This document shows positions 17,690 to 27,283 of a stretch of DNA of 27,283 nt, one piece after another. The stretch comes from Temnopleurus reevesii (lineage: Eukaryota > Echinodermata > Echinoidea > Temnopleuroida > Temnopleuridae): positions 12,736-40,018 of the forward strand of contig BQKZ01005190.1 of NCBI GenBank assembly GCA_036244855.1, read 5' to 3'. Every line of letters begins with the position of its first letter. Position 1 is the stretch's first letter. The notes beneath the pieces were generated by a model. The model was not told the origin of the DNA, did no database searches, and saw only the letters and a program-made list of their open reading frames with translations. The translations under genes and the position numbers were made by a program.

Positions 17690-17838
17690 TTTCGGTGTGT
17701 GCATGCGCAGATCATGATACAGGGTATGCATATTGTGTGACTACATCACACATATACAGCATTGCTCTACCCTTGGGAAGAGCATGCAGACACACAATGC
17801 ATACCCTGTATCACTCTCTGTGTGTGCGCACAACGAAA
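17690..17838. repeat. Large inverted repeat (hairpin)
   Basis: The core arms 17715-17739 and 17791-17813 (TGATACAGGGTATGCAT and complement) pair almost perfectly, with weaker pairing out to TTTCGG at 17690 and CGAAA at 17838. The loop holds another small inverted repeat (GCATTGCTCT/AGAGCATGC). It is probably a foldback element lying next to the SINE. Confidence 0.7.
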
Positions 17839-19240
17839 CCCGAGGGTCTATTCTGGCAGACTAACCACCGAGAGCCGCTAGTAGTGGCGGGCTTGGTTCA
17901 TGTTATAGCAGCAGGTACTGCGTAAATATCAATTGTTAGTGCTTGAATGTGCAGATGTGTATGGGGTTATTGGTGACAGCATGTTTGTCTCATTCTCCTC
18001 TTCTAAATGAAGTTACAGGATTACCTAGCTTTATATTCCTAAAACCAAATGACGGTAATATTTAATGTCTGTACACATCAAAATATTTCATCGCGATTAT
18101 CGTGCAATAGCCAAAATGAGTTAATGCCCATATAGCTCCAAACAGACAAAGTTAAATATGAAAATGCAGGGCTAATTTCATTCTGACATTGCTTTGCCAA
18201 AAAGAACCTAACATCCGTTTTCAGAGAGTGGTCACTTTCAAATGAACTCCCAAAAAGTAGTGTTCTTGTGTATCTCTTCTACAAGAAAGAGCGATAAAGA
18301 TTAATACATCTAAATCGACAATGTGCTTTCACTTGTGATGATGGAACACACTTCACACATTACATCTCCAAGCCAATGATTTGTGTCGAGCCTTTTGAAA
18401 GTCTATACGATTTTCTTGACTTATCTCTGTATTCTTTGTTCTAGTTGTAACTGAATACAATGATTATTTTTTTAAACCATATAACCGAGCCTATATACTG
18501 AAAACTATATAATATTTTTAAAGGAAAACAATGTTAACAGTCATAACAAATGCTAGTTGAGTGTAAAAAGCACTTCTCGTTGTTACCAGTACCTGCACAT
18601 AAGCATCGATGTTAAAACTTCAAATGAGTATGGCCAGCATCACGCAAACATTGACCAATAAAAAGTTGTTATCACAAGAAATATCGTTTTGCTTAAATAA
18701 GACAATACAATTTTCAGACTTTGGGCTGAAGGATGATTCTGGACAATAGGTATCTTTTTCCCCCTTCAGTTTGTAACCTATGGTATAATTGATCTATCTC
18801 TCTTTATTTATCACAACATACTGTACTATGTACTGCACGTACATATAATTCTCTGTAAACAGTTAAGAAATGCGATATCAGACTTCTGTATCAATTGTGT
18901 TTGATTATATTGTCACATTTTTACTGTTATATCATTCATTATCCCCATGGCTACAAAAACCAAGCACTAATTCCCATTGGAATAGAGACTAACAGATTAT
19001 TTTTTATTTTTAAACAATAATAAAGCTGCTGCTCTTATCTTTGGAATTTCAATCACTTCGAAATAAAAATATTGAATTGGCAAAGTGCATTGAAATTGTT
19101 CATTGCTCATTTGAAAGAGTATTTTTGCACATGCAGACAATTTTTGAAAGAGAAAATTTGCATAATACAGACATGTGACCAACAAATATAAATATTTGCA
19201 TATATGAACTTTACAGTAGACATTTTACAGGCTACACATA

Positions 19241-22200
19241 CAGGAGACATTTCCAGCATGGTTTGCATAATATAAAAATTATATATTTTTCTCACATTTC
19301 AATACTTGTAACATTGTAATATTGTAACTTGTAACATTAGTATATCAATATACATTTGTACAGCATTACAACACATCACTGTACCTTAATACCAATGAAG
19401 GGTTTTGTAACATACAATAAGACATCATAATATTTTTCTCCAAATAATGACTCCGAGAAGCTTCGCAAGATAACAATGATCAGTAAATGTGTCTGTTTCA
19501 ATATTTGGCTTAAAAAACAATTATGTTGTATAAAAATGCAAAATCTGTAAATAATTAAAAGTAATTCAAAATATAAGTAAACTAGACAGTGAGATATCTT
19601 AAGTTACACAATGGAAATCAATCCTTGAATAAGTGGCTTTAGATGAGACAACATTTGTTTATTTAAGAGAAAAGAATTACTGATGAAATCTCAGGGCATG
19701 AAAAACAGGCTTGAATCAGGAGAGCTGGTTCATGCCCTACTCAGAGATGCTGACTGTCCCAGAAAAGGGATTAAATAAAAATGTGATTAAATAAAAATGT
19801 GAATAAACAAAGCCCCTGGACCAAATATTGTTATAATAAGAGAAAACATGATCACATCGATCATATGTTGAGCTACTGATTTTGAAAGCAAGTAAAGAAT
19901 TAGAGAGACTGAGAGAATACATATCACCAATATTCCAGGAGAGTTTGTTTCCTCACCGTTCAGATGTTTTCAATATCCTTCCCCCCAAAGAAGAGGGAAA
20001 GGGAGAGGAAAAGCAGATATCTGCTTAATATTTGGAAATTCTTTGAAACTTCAAACTGAGTACCAAAATCAATGGGTTTATAAAAAAAATAAAGAAAATG
20101 AAAAAATATATCAGATTTTTGCCAACATTTCCTTATAACCCTGAATCCATAGCTTATGAGATATACCAGCACCTTTACATGTAGACATCAAGAAGTCTTA
20201 ATATCGGAAACAAAATTGAAAAAAAAAACCAACAAATTACAGGAAAGGACCCGATTGGTTACTGTTGACCTTCATTCAAATTCTCATTTTCTATTTTTTT
20301 TCAAAATTCTGAGCGGAACTACCCAAAATCTTGATTGAATCCATATTTCCCCTTAAAATTACTGTTGATAACATTTCATACATTCTGCATGAAACACAAC
20401 AAGCTAAAAGAACTTGGAAATTCAAGTCATTAGAAAAGCAAACCTATCTTCTCTCAATATACTTTTAAAATACAGATACTGACTTGTTGCTGGAAACAGT
20501 GGAATGAAATGACTTTAATAGAAATATGTATGAATGATAAATGACTATATATCTCTTGACAGTTTTGTACAACTAAAATGATCTGGTATAAAAAATAATG
20601 CTCCACAAACATAATATATCTTTATAATGTTATATACAAATAGCTTTGGCTGTACAGTTTCTTTACAAGCAATAATACAAGTGTTGTGAATTGTGTCATT
20701 TGCGTAGTCAATCTTGAAGAATAGATTTTCAAACAATAAGGAGATACATGTAAAAATGTTCAAAAATTTATTCTCTGAAGCAAAACTTTTCAAAATATTT
20801 TGACTGAAAAGAAAAATTGAAGGAAACTATGACTCATTTCCTCAAATTGAAAAATTATAAAGATAAAGAAAATATAAAATATCACGAGAACGCGGTAGAA
20901 TTTTTAAAATTCTGTTCATTGTTGATTTGGGTAGCAGCATTAATTGCTATTACATGTATGATGAACAATTGGGTAATCTGAGCCTAAAACGTAATGTTCA
21001 TTATCTGATTGAGAGTCTGATCTTTCGCAATTTCTAATGAAGCATTTTGTCAATTGGTGCTTCTTATCAGTATATTTTTTGCTCACGTTATGTCTAAATA
21101 ATCAATGCATAACATGATTGCAATGCTATTTGATCGTTTAATAGACTATTTTCCTTCCATTGATTGTGTTCTCATATGAGATTTATTTCACTTTTTTTGT
21201 GATATTTTTGTGCAAGGTCCTGAAGTATCTTCCCTGGGTAAATACTAAGATAAAATGAAATGAATAAATGAATATGATACATTATCAGACCTAAGAAATT
21301 TCCAGACTGAAAAAGAGGGAAGAAAAATAATTCCCGTGGATATCTCATAAAATCATCATGGAAAATCATAATATTCCACAAAGTTGGAGACGATCAAAAT
21401 TCCCTCCAAATTCAAAATGCATGGGAGGTCTGTATTATCCCCAAATTTTTATTTTTTAGAGCCAAAGAACTAAACTCAAGAGAAAATGAAACATGATTAT
21501 GACTTTTTGACATGATAACTTTTGCTTTGTGGCAAATCCAAAAATAAAAAATTACGAAAAGACAAACTAAAGGGCTAAAATAAGTATAATTAACAGCTAT
21601 CTGCTGTGATATAAAATAAAGCAAAGACTCATCATCATAGCTAATAATTGATACAATTCTTATATCTATCTAATCAATATTGATGGAATAATCAGTAAAA
21701 ACAAATATTAATTTCAAATTTCAACGGAAGAATAAAATTGATTTCTTACTGAAAGACACTTAAAGAATTACTTGCTCTATCGACTATTATATTTGAAATA
21801 AATATCAAACATCAACAACAAATAATGGAATAAAATCGCATTAAAAACATTATTAGGAATTTGAAACTTCAAAGGATTCTTTCAAAAGACAAGCCGTTCT
21901 CAATTTCTATAAAGCTGATAAAGATTATAATTCATCTTCAACAAAGCAGTGAAAAATAGCAATTCTGTAAAATTCACAACAGCTCAATCTGAATATCAAG
22001 TAGTCACAACCACAGTAGAAAAGTTACTATGATATTATACTGTAACCAGTTTTTAATTCATTATAATGATTAGAAATATACTTGTTGGCAATATTGACAA
22101 AGCAGATGTTCATTTTTACATTGTAAATTTCTACCTCAGAATCAATGCTATGGTGAAATAGAAAAGAATTATTTTTGGTAGAGAAAATTGAAAATATTCT

Positions 22201-22249
22201 TGCTCCAAAAAGTGCAATATTCTTCATTTTGTATTCAACAATTCTTCCT
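19241..22249 (-). other. AT-rich region, possible ACK1 3' UTR plus intergenic DNA
   Basis: No exon, RNA gene or recognised repeat was found. Being directly downstream of the ACK1 stop codon on the minus strand, its right part is probably 3' UTR. AATAAA hexamers on the minus strand occur at 21448-21453, 21182-21187 and 20767-20772 and are candidate polyadenylation signals, but such words are expected by chance in AT-rich DNA. Confidence 0.4.
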
Positions 22250-24867
22250 TCATCGTGCAGACTGTTCTAGAAGGATCGAGCTAGCCAGTTCAAGGTTCCA
22301 TTCGAGCGACTTCAACAAGTTTTCGCAATGTTCTTTGGAAGCACTGCCTAGTTGGAAGAGTTGTTCAGTTTTAAGATCCCGCACAGCCTTGGTTACATCC
22401 CACTGGACCCCGATGAGAGCATTCCTGCATTCGTCCGATGTCACCCCATGAACCTCCTTCTGGACCTGCCTCACCTTCTCAGCGGCAGAGTTAGGAGTCT
22501 CCGAAGCCATCAGATCAAGGTCTGACGCGGGTCGGTGTCCTCCAAGCTTGTTGCCGTGTCTGCAGACACCAGACGATGGAGAACCGGATGAAGATTGGTG
22601 GGATGGTGTGGATGAGGCGGATGAGGAGGAACTTGGTGGGTTTGAGCGATAGTAGGATGTCATCGTGGAAGGCATCATCGTGGGTTTCGAGGATGATGTC
22701 TCCTGCGGGAGGATGGGCTTCAAGTTCGACAGGTCAAAAGTTTGAAGAAGATCCTTGTTCTTTGCACCTGCTCCAGGGCCACTCTTCCCAAAGTAGCTGC
22801 CATCCTGCGCACCTTGCTGAGCCCCTCCTATGGTCATGAAGTAGTCTGGATTGGACATCTCCGTAGGTTGCCTAACCTGTGGTCTGATATGAGCCATGTT
22901 GCTGAGAGGTTCTGTCTTGTGTTTCATCTCAGGTGCACTTGTGAGGGATTGCGGTGGAACCTTCAGAGGCTCCGTTGCAGAAGCTACTGCCGGTAAGAGG
23001 TAGTAGTGGGTATGGCTGACCTGAACACCATCTTTCATGATTGGCAAGATAACAGAGCCACCAGGAGCCTGAGGTTCCACTGGCGACGGAATATCTTCCC
23101 CGAGAGCCTTGCGAGGTGGAAGAGGAGGCACTGCCTTCCGACTGCCATCTTGGCTATTGTGCGCACGTTTTCCCAAACCAAAAGGAATGTCATTTGAGGA
23201 CGTAGCCAGCGAATATTGTGAACCAGTGTTCTCAGATCCAGGTGTCTTGCGGGGAAAGCACATTGTCAATAAGTTCTCATCCCCATTGCCATTCATTCCA
23301 GGCTTCTGCGTAACAGCTGGCTTGTTTTCCAGCAGTCGAGCTCTATCATGAACAGAGTAGTGCGAATGATTGACCGAAGATGTACTCTGAATAGCTGCAT
23401 ACTTGTCTGCACTGCTCCCATCAACTTTCTTAGCGATATCCTTGGCTGCATTAGACGGGGCATTGTCTTGGTTTGCCAAGGTATTAGTTCGTCTCCCAGT
23501 TGGTTTCTTTGATCTAGGGGGTGGGATAACAATACTTGCTTGGGTTTTCCCACCAGAAGTGCCTGGATTGGACTTCTGAGACACTATAGCAGGGTTCTGC
23601 TGGACAGGAGCAGATGGCAACTGCTTTAGTGGATCAAAGCAATCAAGACTTGGAGAAGAAGACAAGGGTACCTGTACAGGTTCCATTGGTCGCGTCACAA
23701 GACCACTTGATCCGCTTTTCTGCGGCTGAAGAGTTGATGTAAGACCTGAAACATTTCCGAAGTTTGGAGGAAGGACATGTGCTGTCACAGGTGCTGATCG
23801 CGGTTGGGGAACATCCTCAATGGGGACGTCACTGTAAAATCTTGTTGAGGCACTGGACGTGCCATTGGGAACACCACCACGTGGTTGAACCGAAGCGGTT
23901 GCTGCAAGTCCAGGAACAGGAGCAGGACTGGAAGGAACAGTTTGTGAGCTTACTGTTGGCATTCTGCGTGGGAGAGGCTCCTCCACTGGTGGTTCGTCAT
24001 ATATTCTTGATGGCAAGGGTCCCTGTTTTGATTCCAACTTTGCAAGGTCAGCCTCACTCGGGACATCATCATAAAAATTAATCCAGCCCCCTTTAGAAGA
24101 TTTGGATGCTGAGTGATTTGAGGCATTTGATTCATTTGGCACATCATCATACAGTCTGGAGGCCGAACTTTCTATATGACCATGATTATTAACAGTTGCA
24201 CTAGTAGCAGTTTTATTATCGTCTGTCCGTGTGCTTGTAGCTGCAAAAGGGTTGGCCCTAGCTCTGCCCTTCGTTGAAGTTGACGAAGGAGGCTTGATTT
24301 TATTTACTGTTGCATACAACGCTGAAGATTCTACACTTGGTCCTGACTTTGACGTTTTTTCGTGCACTGCTGATCCTGCTATAGTGTCTTGGTTACCATA
24401 GTACGAGCGACCAGGGGGCTGGCTCTTTTTTGGCGTTCCTGTAAACGGATTCGCTTGCACAACAGAATCATCGGCTTCGTTTGGGACATCATCATAAAGC
24501 GGTAATCCATCGTCAAGTCTTGGCAACATTGACGACTTTGGATCTTTTTCCGGACTTAAAGTCTTGTCCATGACATATGTAGATTCGAACGACGAACCGG
24601 AATCGATGCTGCTGTCCGTACTGGCAAAAGAGTTCTCGGAGAAGTCAATCAGAATACCCGTTTGCGATTCGTCGTCTCCCTGCCGTCTAGCAGCTCCTTG
24701 CAGGTAGAACACCGAGCCTCCTGCCTTGATGTGTGTGTCGTCGTCCTCGCTTTCCTGTGATGCAGAGTTCCGATTGGATGACGATTTTCCTCGCAGCTGG
24801 CGCTTCAGCGATGACGATCGTGATGAGTTTTCTGCATCCTTCCTTAGCTGGTTTTCTTTACCGCTAC
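22250..24867 (-). CDS. TNK2: ACK1/TNK2 large terminal coding exon
   Basis: The acceptor is TAAACAG|GTAGCG. The 2,618-nt exon carries 871 residues and the stop. In order it has a basic/Ser-rich start; a clathrin-box-like LIDF (24641-24652); NPF motifs (NPFTG, NPFAA) of the type bound by EH domains; a series of Tyr motifs YDDVP (three), YDEPP and YSDVP between about 24500 and 23815; proline-rich SH3 ligands (IPPPRSKKP, PPLPPRK); an NPDYF motif; a Ser-rich spacer; and the UBA region ending LLEQSAR. It is mostly disordered, as in vertebrate ACK1. The tail motifs suggest recruitment of SH2, SH3, EH and clathrin partners. UBA binds ubiquitin in the known family members. Confidence 0.93.
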
Positions 24868-27130
24868 CTGTTTATAAATAAGAAGAAAAGGTTTACAGAT
24901 ACAAAGAGGCTTTTACCAACGATAGCAACATAAGTTGTGACAATTTTTTTTTTCATTAATGGTTTTCCTACTTTCCTTCACATAGTCATAATAAATGTGG
25001 TTCAACTTTATGATCAGTTAGGAGTGCTGCACTTTTGTTCAATGAGAAGTTGCAGTAAAATGCAACTGCAACGTTAAGCTCTGGTTCATTTTGTGTAAAA
25101 TTTGACTTCAAAGGAAACGCAAGTGATAAACATTTTGCATGACGTGATCAAACAAACTAATCTGGTAGTGAAAATTCGACTTCTGAATAATGAAGAATTG
25201 ATTAAGGGAAAAGCAGAGTTGCAGATTGTTACTTTGTATTCTTATGTAAAATCAATGCTTATTTCCTGAATATATGACTTAGCCAAAAGGGACTTTGTTT
25301 ATGAGATTACACATACATGAAAGCATTTGGTTTAACTATTTTCTTCATGTTACGATCCCTTTGAGATGAATGATTGGTATTTCAGGAGAACTTACGTTTT
25401 GTGCGGTCTGAGAGCATCAAGGCCGGTCTAGAGTTTGTGATGTCATCGTCGTTATCCCATTCATCTAGCGACGTCATAGGCATCAAGTAAGTTCTAAAGG
25501 GAGGTAAAATGAAGAATCGTCATAACTGAAATGTTGCAATATTCAAAACCTAGAATCTATAGCATGGAACATCAATGATTTAAATAAACTAACATAAATA
25601 TTTATTGTGATATATTTAAGCTGGACTGATACTCAATTTTGATTTTTCAATTGTTGGAAATGAAATAAATGGAAATTTACAAAAAGAATAATGAAAAATT
25701 AATTCTTGGTAGAAAATTGCAGAGGATAGAGAGCTACTATTGCTGCCCAGTGTGCTATAGGGAAAATGAAGAACTCATTATTATTAAGGAAGAAATATGA
25801 ACCCATATATATATGACATCCACAAATATATGGATTAATCTAATGATGCCTATTATTTCAAGTATGCCTGAGAGGAAATCACGTAGGTGTTCAAGGATAC
25901 TAACTACTAATGGCTCTTATTGTAGAACAATTGAACACCAAAGTAATATAATAATAATAATAATAATAACGAACATATATAGCGCTTATCACTCACACGG
26001 GGAAAGTCCCTAAGCGCTTGGGAAAAAAAGGATGAATAGAGATATAGAAATACTAAATATTTCAAACAGGTTTGTTGCAACACATTTAAAAAGAATAACA
26101 AAAGGTTCAAACTTAATAGAGAGACGTTACTAAGCACATTGTAAACAGAAAATCACTGAACAAAAAAAAAGGGTTTTTAACAAAGTTTTAAAAGATTCTG
26201 TTGAGTTCCCCTCCTTTACAGTGTTTGGCAAATCATTCCCGAGTTCAGCTGAAGCATTTTTGAAAGTGCGAGATCCATAATATTTTGTCTGTGTGTTTGG
26301 TATGACAAGAAGTGATTTGTTATTTGACCTTAGTCTTCTTGCAGGTGTGTATCTCATGACGAGATCCAGATAAACTGAACAGATTACGTGAACCAAGACA
26401 ATTTGATGTCAACTTTTCAGGCTCCATGATATAACCAAAGGTACTGGAATTGGTGACCCCTGTCCCCTAACTACACAACCTAAACAAGGTAGTTTTAGTT
26501 TCAGTTTCAGTTTACTTTTCTTCTGCATACAACATAATTTTGAAATATGACAAAATAACATGATTCATGAGTATCATTTTGAGAAAGGGTCACAAAAATG
26601 AACATAAATATCAAATCAAATACTGTAAACTGTGATGACAATTTGTCAACATACACTGTATAACATGTAAATAATAGAAGAAGGATTATCTTTGTAAGCA
26701 AATTGCTTGAAAAAATAAGACAACCCTGAGAAAAAACTAATATAATTGATCAGTATAATTATTCGATGCATAGAATTAATATCACAATTTTTGCAAAACT
26801 TAAAGAGATGGAGATGAGGATGAAGATGAAAAGGATGTAGATGAGGATGATGGTGGGAGTAAAGAAGATGAGAGTGAAAATGAAAGTGGGGTTTGTAGGA
26901 ATGAGAAGCTGAAATTCAAAAGAGCTGATACTCACTCATCAATCTTATCTGGGTGTCCCCACGTGTTTCCATCGATGCCTCCGTGCCCGGTATGGATGAA
27001 ACTATGCTTGATGGGGTTACTAATGTCGTCTCCTGTCAATCCTCCAGATAGAGGGGCTAACAGCTTCCGAGGGATGCGTCCTATCTTGTGTGAATGTATG
27101 TTCTGACCTAGCCACCAGTTATGCTCAGGT
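22250..27130 (-). CDS. TNK2: Activated CDC42 kinase (ACK1/TNK2), 3' half
   Basis: The coding join is complement of 26936-27130, 25396-25493 and 22250-24867, all with GT/AG junctions and matching phases: 969 full codons plus the stop TGA at 22252-22250. ACK1 is a non-receptor tyrosine kinase that binds GTP-loaded CDC42 through its CRIB domain and works in receptor signalling and clathrin-dependent endocytosis. The sequence shows the end of the SH3 domain (WWLGQN...GRIPRKL), the CRIB domain (ISNPIKHSFIHTGHGG...WGHPDKIDE), a long disordered proline/serine-rich tail, and the C-terminal UBA region (EVHGVTSDECRNALIGVQWD ... SLEWNLELAS). This order, with UBA at the end, distinguishes ACK1 from TNK1, which lacks CRIB. 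The SAM and kinase domains are to the right of the window. Confidence 0.92.
24868..25395 (-). other. TNK2: ACK1 intron, no other feature seen
   Basis: This 528-bp AT-rich intron has canonical borders. No repeat or exon was recognised in it. Confidence 0.7.
25396..25493 (-). CDS. TNK2: ACK1/TNK2 linker exon
   Basis: The acceptor is CCTTTAG|AACTTAC and the donor AAAAC|GTAAGT, 98 nt. It completes the CRIB segment as KIDE-TYLMPMTSLDEWDNDDDI and continues acidic and then basic to DRTK. The phases fit the flanking exons exactly (GA|A and C|GT), which confirms the join. Confidence 0.88.
25945..26396 (-). mobile_element. Non-LTR retrotransposon 3' fragment in ACK1 intron
   Basis: The minus-strand frame 26396-26130 contains the motif run RYTPARRLRS, NKSLLVIPNT, YGSRTFKNASAELGNDLPN and ESFKTLLKTLF, typical of the C-terminal end of an RT ORF in jockey/L2/Crack-type LINEs. 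It is followed by a short 3' UTR ending GTGATAAGCGCTATATATG and ATT repeats (25945-25969). Only the 3' end is present, as usual for 5'-truncated insertions. Confidence 0.75.
26488..26520. repeat. TTTCAG hexanucleotide repeat
   Basis: TTTTAGTTTCAGTTTCAGTT is followed by a pyrimidine-rich stretch. It may be the tail of an unrecognised retroposon on the minus strand. Confidence 0.5.
26805..26892. repeat. Purine-rich GATGA-type low-complexity tract
   Basis: Degenerate GATGAN units lie on the plus strand, just downstream (minus strand) of the SH3/CRIB exon. It is intronic. Confidence 0.6.
26936..27130 (-). CDS. TNK2: ACK1/TNK2 exon: SH3 end and CRIB domain
   Basis: The acceptor is TTATTCAG|A and the donor GATGA|GTGAGT. 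The 195-nt exon enters needing one base and leaves with two. It encodes PEHNWWLGQNIHSHKIGRIP, the C-terminal half of the SH3 domain, and then the complete CRIB core ISxPxxxxFxHTGHGG that contacts CDC42-GTP. Part of this exon is duplicated at 27206-27283. Confidence 0.92.
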
Positions 27131-27205
27131 CTGAATAAGAGGAGATAGAAAACATATTAGAATTGACCATTTTAAAGTGAAGAATACTTTTTCACTGTGT
27201 ATCAT

Positions 27206-27283
27206 CCCTGTCAGTCTTCCAGATAGAGGGGCTAACAGCTTCCGAGGGATGCGTCCTATCTTGTGTGAATGTATGTTCTGACC
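27206..27283 (-). repeat. Partial duplicate of the ACK1 SH3/CRIB exon
   Basis: It matches 27031-27108 with a 175-bp step and about three differences in 78 bp. It reads GQNIHSHKIGRIPRKLLAPL in frame, then leaves the exon homology and shows no CRIB motif. The window ends inside it, so its upstream structure is unknown. Confidence 0.8.

Larger units (their letters stand above)
16820..19240. repeat. Segmental tandem duplication, copy 2
   Basis: This is the counterpart of 13517-16606, shorter because it lacks copy 1's MITE, SINE and foldback insertions. It carries its own SINE (17514-17664) and inverted repeat (17690-17838). Most of it is visibly diverged from copy 1, but 19011-19240 equals 16375-16604 base for base. 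Confidence 0.8.

Noticed and set aside
17695..17925. 76-codon plus-strand frame
   Set aside because: It overlies the large inverted repeat and its flank; there is no coding signature.
22576..24150. Other frames over the ACK1 terminal exon on both strands
   Set aside because: They are shadow frames of the large coding exon with no domains of their own.

Overview
The window is a draft-quality piece of animal nuclear DNA, most likely from a sea urchin or a close echinoderm. The evidence is intron-split genes, an assembly gap, dense MITEs and SINEs, and tRNA-derived SINEs ending in an AAGCGCTATATA/ATT-repeat tail of the sort I associate with echinoid genomes. The species assignment is inference. 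There are no bacterial-style operons, and I see no CRISPR array or functional tRNA/rRNA gene.

Two protein-coding genes can be reconstructed, both on the minus strand and both cut by the window edges. Gene 1 occupies 1067-12304. It has seven spliced exons joined in frame (369 residues) and encodes a metazoan serine beta-lactamase-like protein (class C beta-lactamase/esterase fold) with a catalytic STTK motif. Its C-terminal exon(s) lie left of base 1. Gene 2 occupies 22250-27283. It is the 3' half of the activated CDC42 kinase gene (ACK1/TNK2): the end of the SH3 domain, the CRIB domain, a long disordered tail carrying YDxVP, NPF, NPxY, proline-rich and clathrin-box-like motifs, and the C-terminal UBA region. 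The SAM and kinase domains lie to the right, outside the window. The two genes do not obviously work together; the shared strand is probably only neighbourhood.

Layout: 1-12304 is gene 1 with repeat-loaded introns (SINEs, TA-flanked MITEs, microsatellites, a 1.1-kb tandem array of TTAA-bounded 76-bp elements, a 440-bp GAT repeat, a foldback element and a dead non-LTR retrotransposon). 12305-13089 is upstream flank with a possible promoter-proximal cluster. 13090-13516 is a gap of Ns. 13517-19240 is a diverged tandem segmental duplication (about 3.1 and 2.4 kb) with different transposons in each copy. 19241-22249 is AT-rich and without recognisable genes, and may include the ACK1 3' UTR. 22250-27283 is the ACK1 exons with a LINE fragment in one intron.

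The most unusual observations are: the TTAA-to-TTAA tandem array of miniature piggyBac-like units at 8729-9855; two copies of a foldback element whose small hairpin differs at two positions, both compensated on the opposite arm; and partial-exon tandem duplications with almost the same step (176 and 175 bp) in both genes, which may be real or may be haplotype-merging artefacts.
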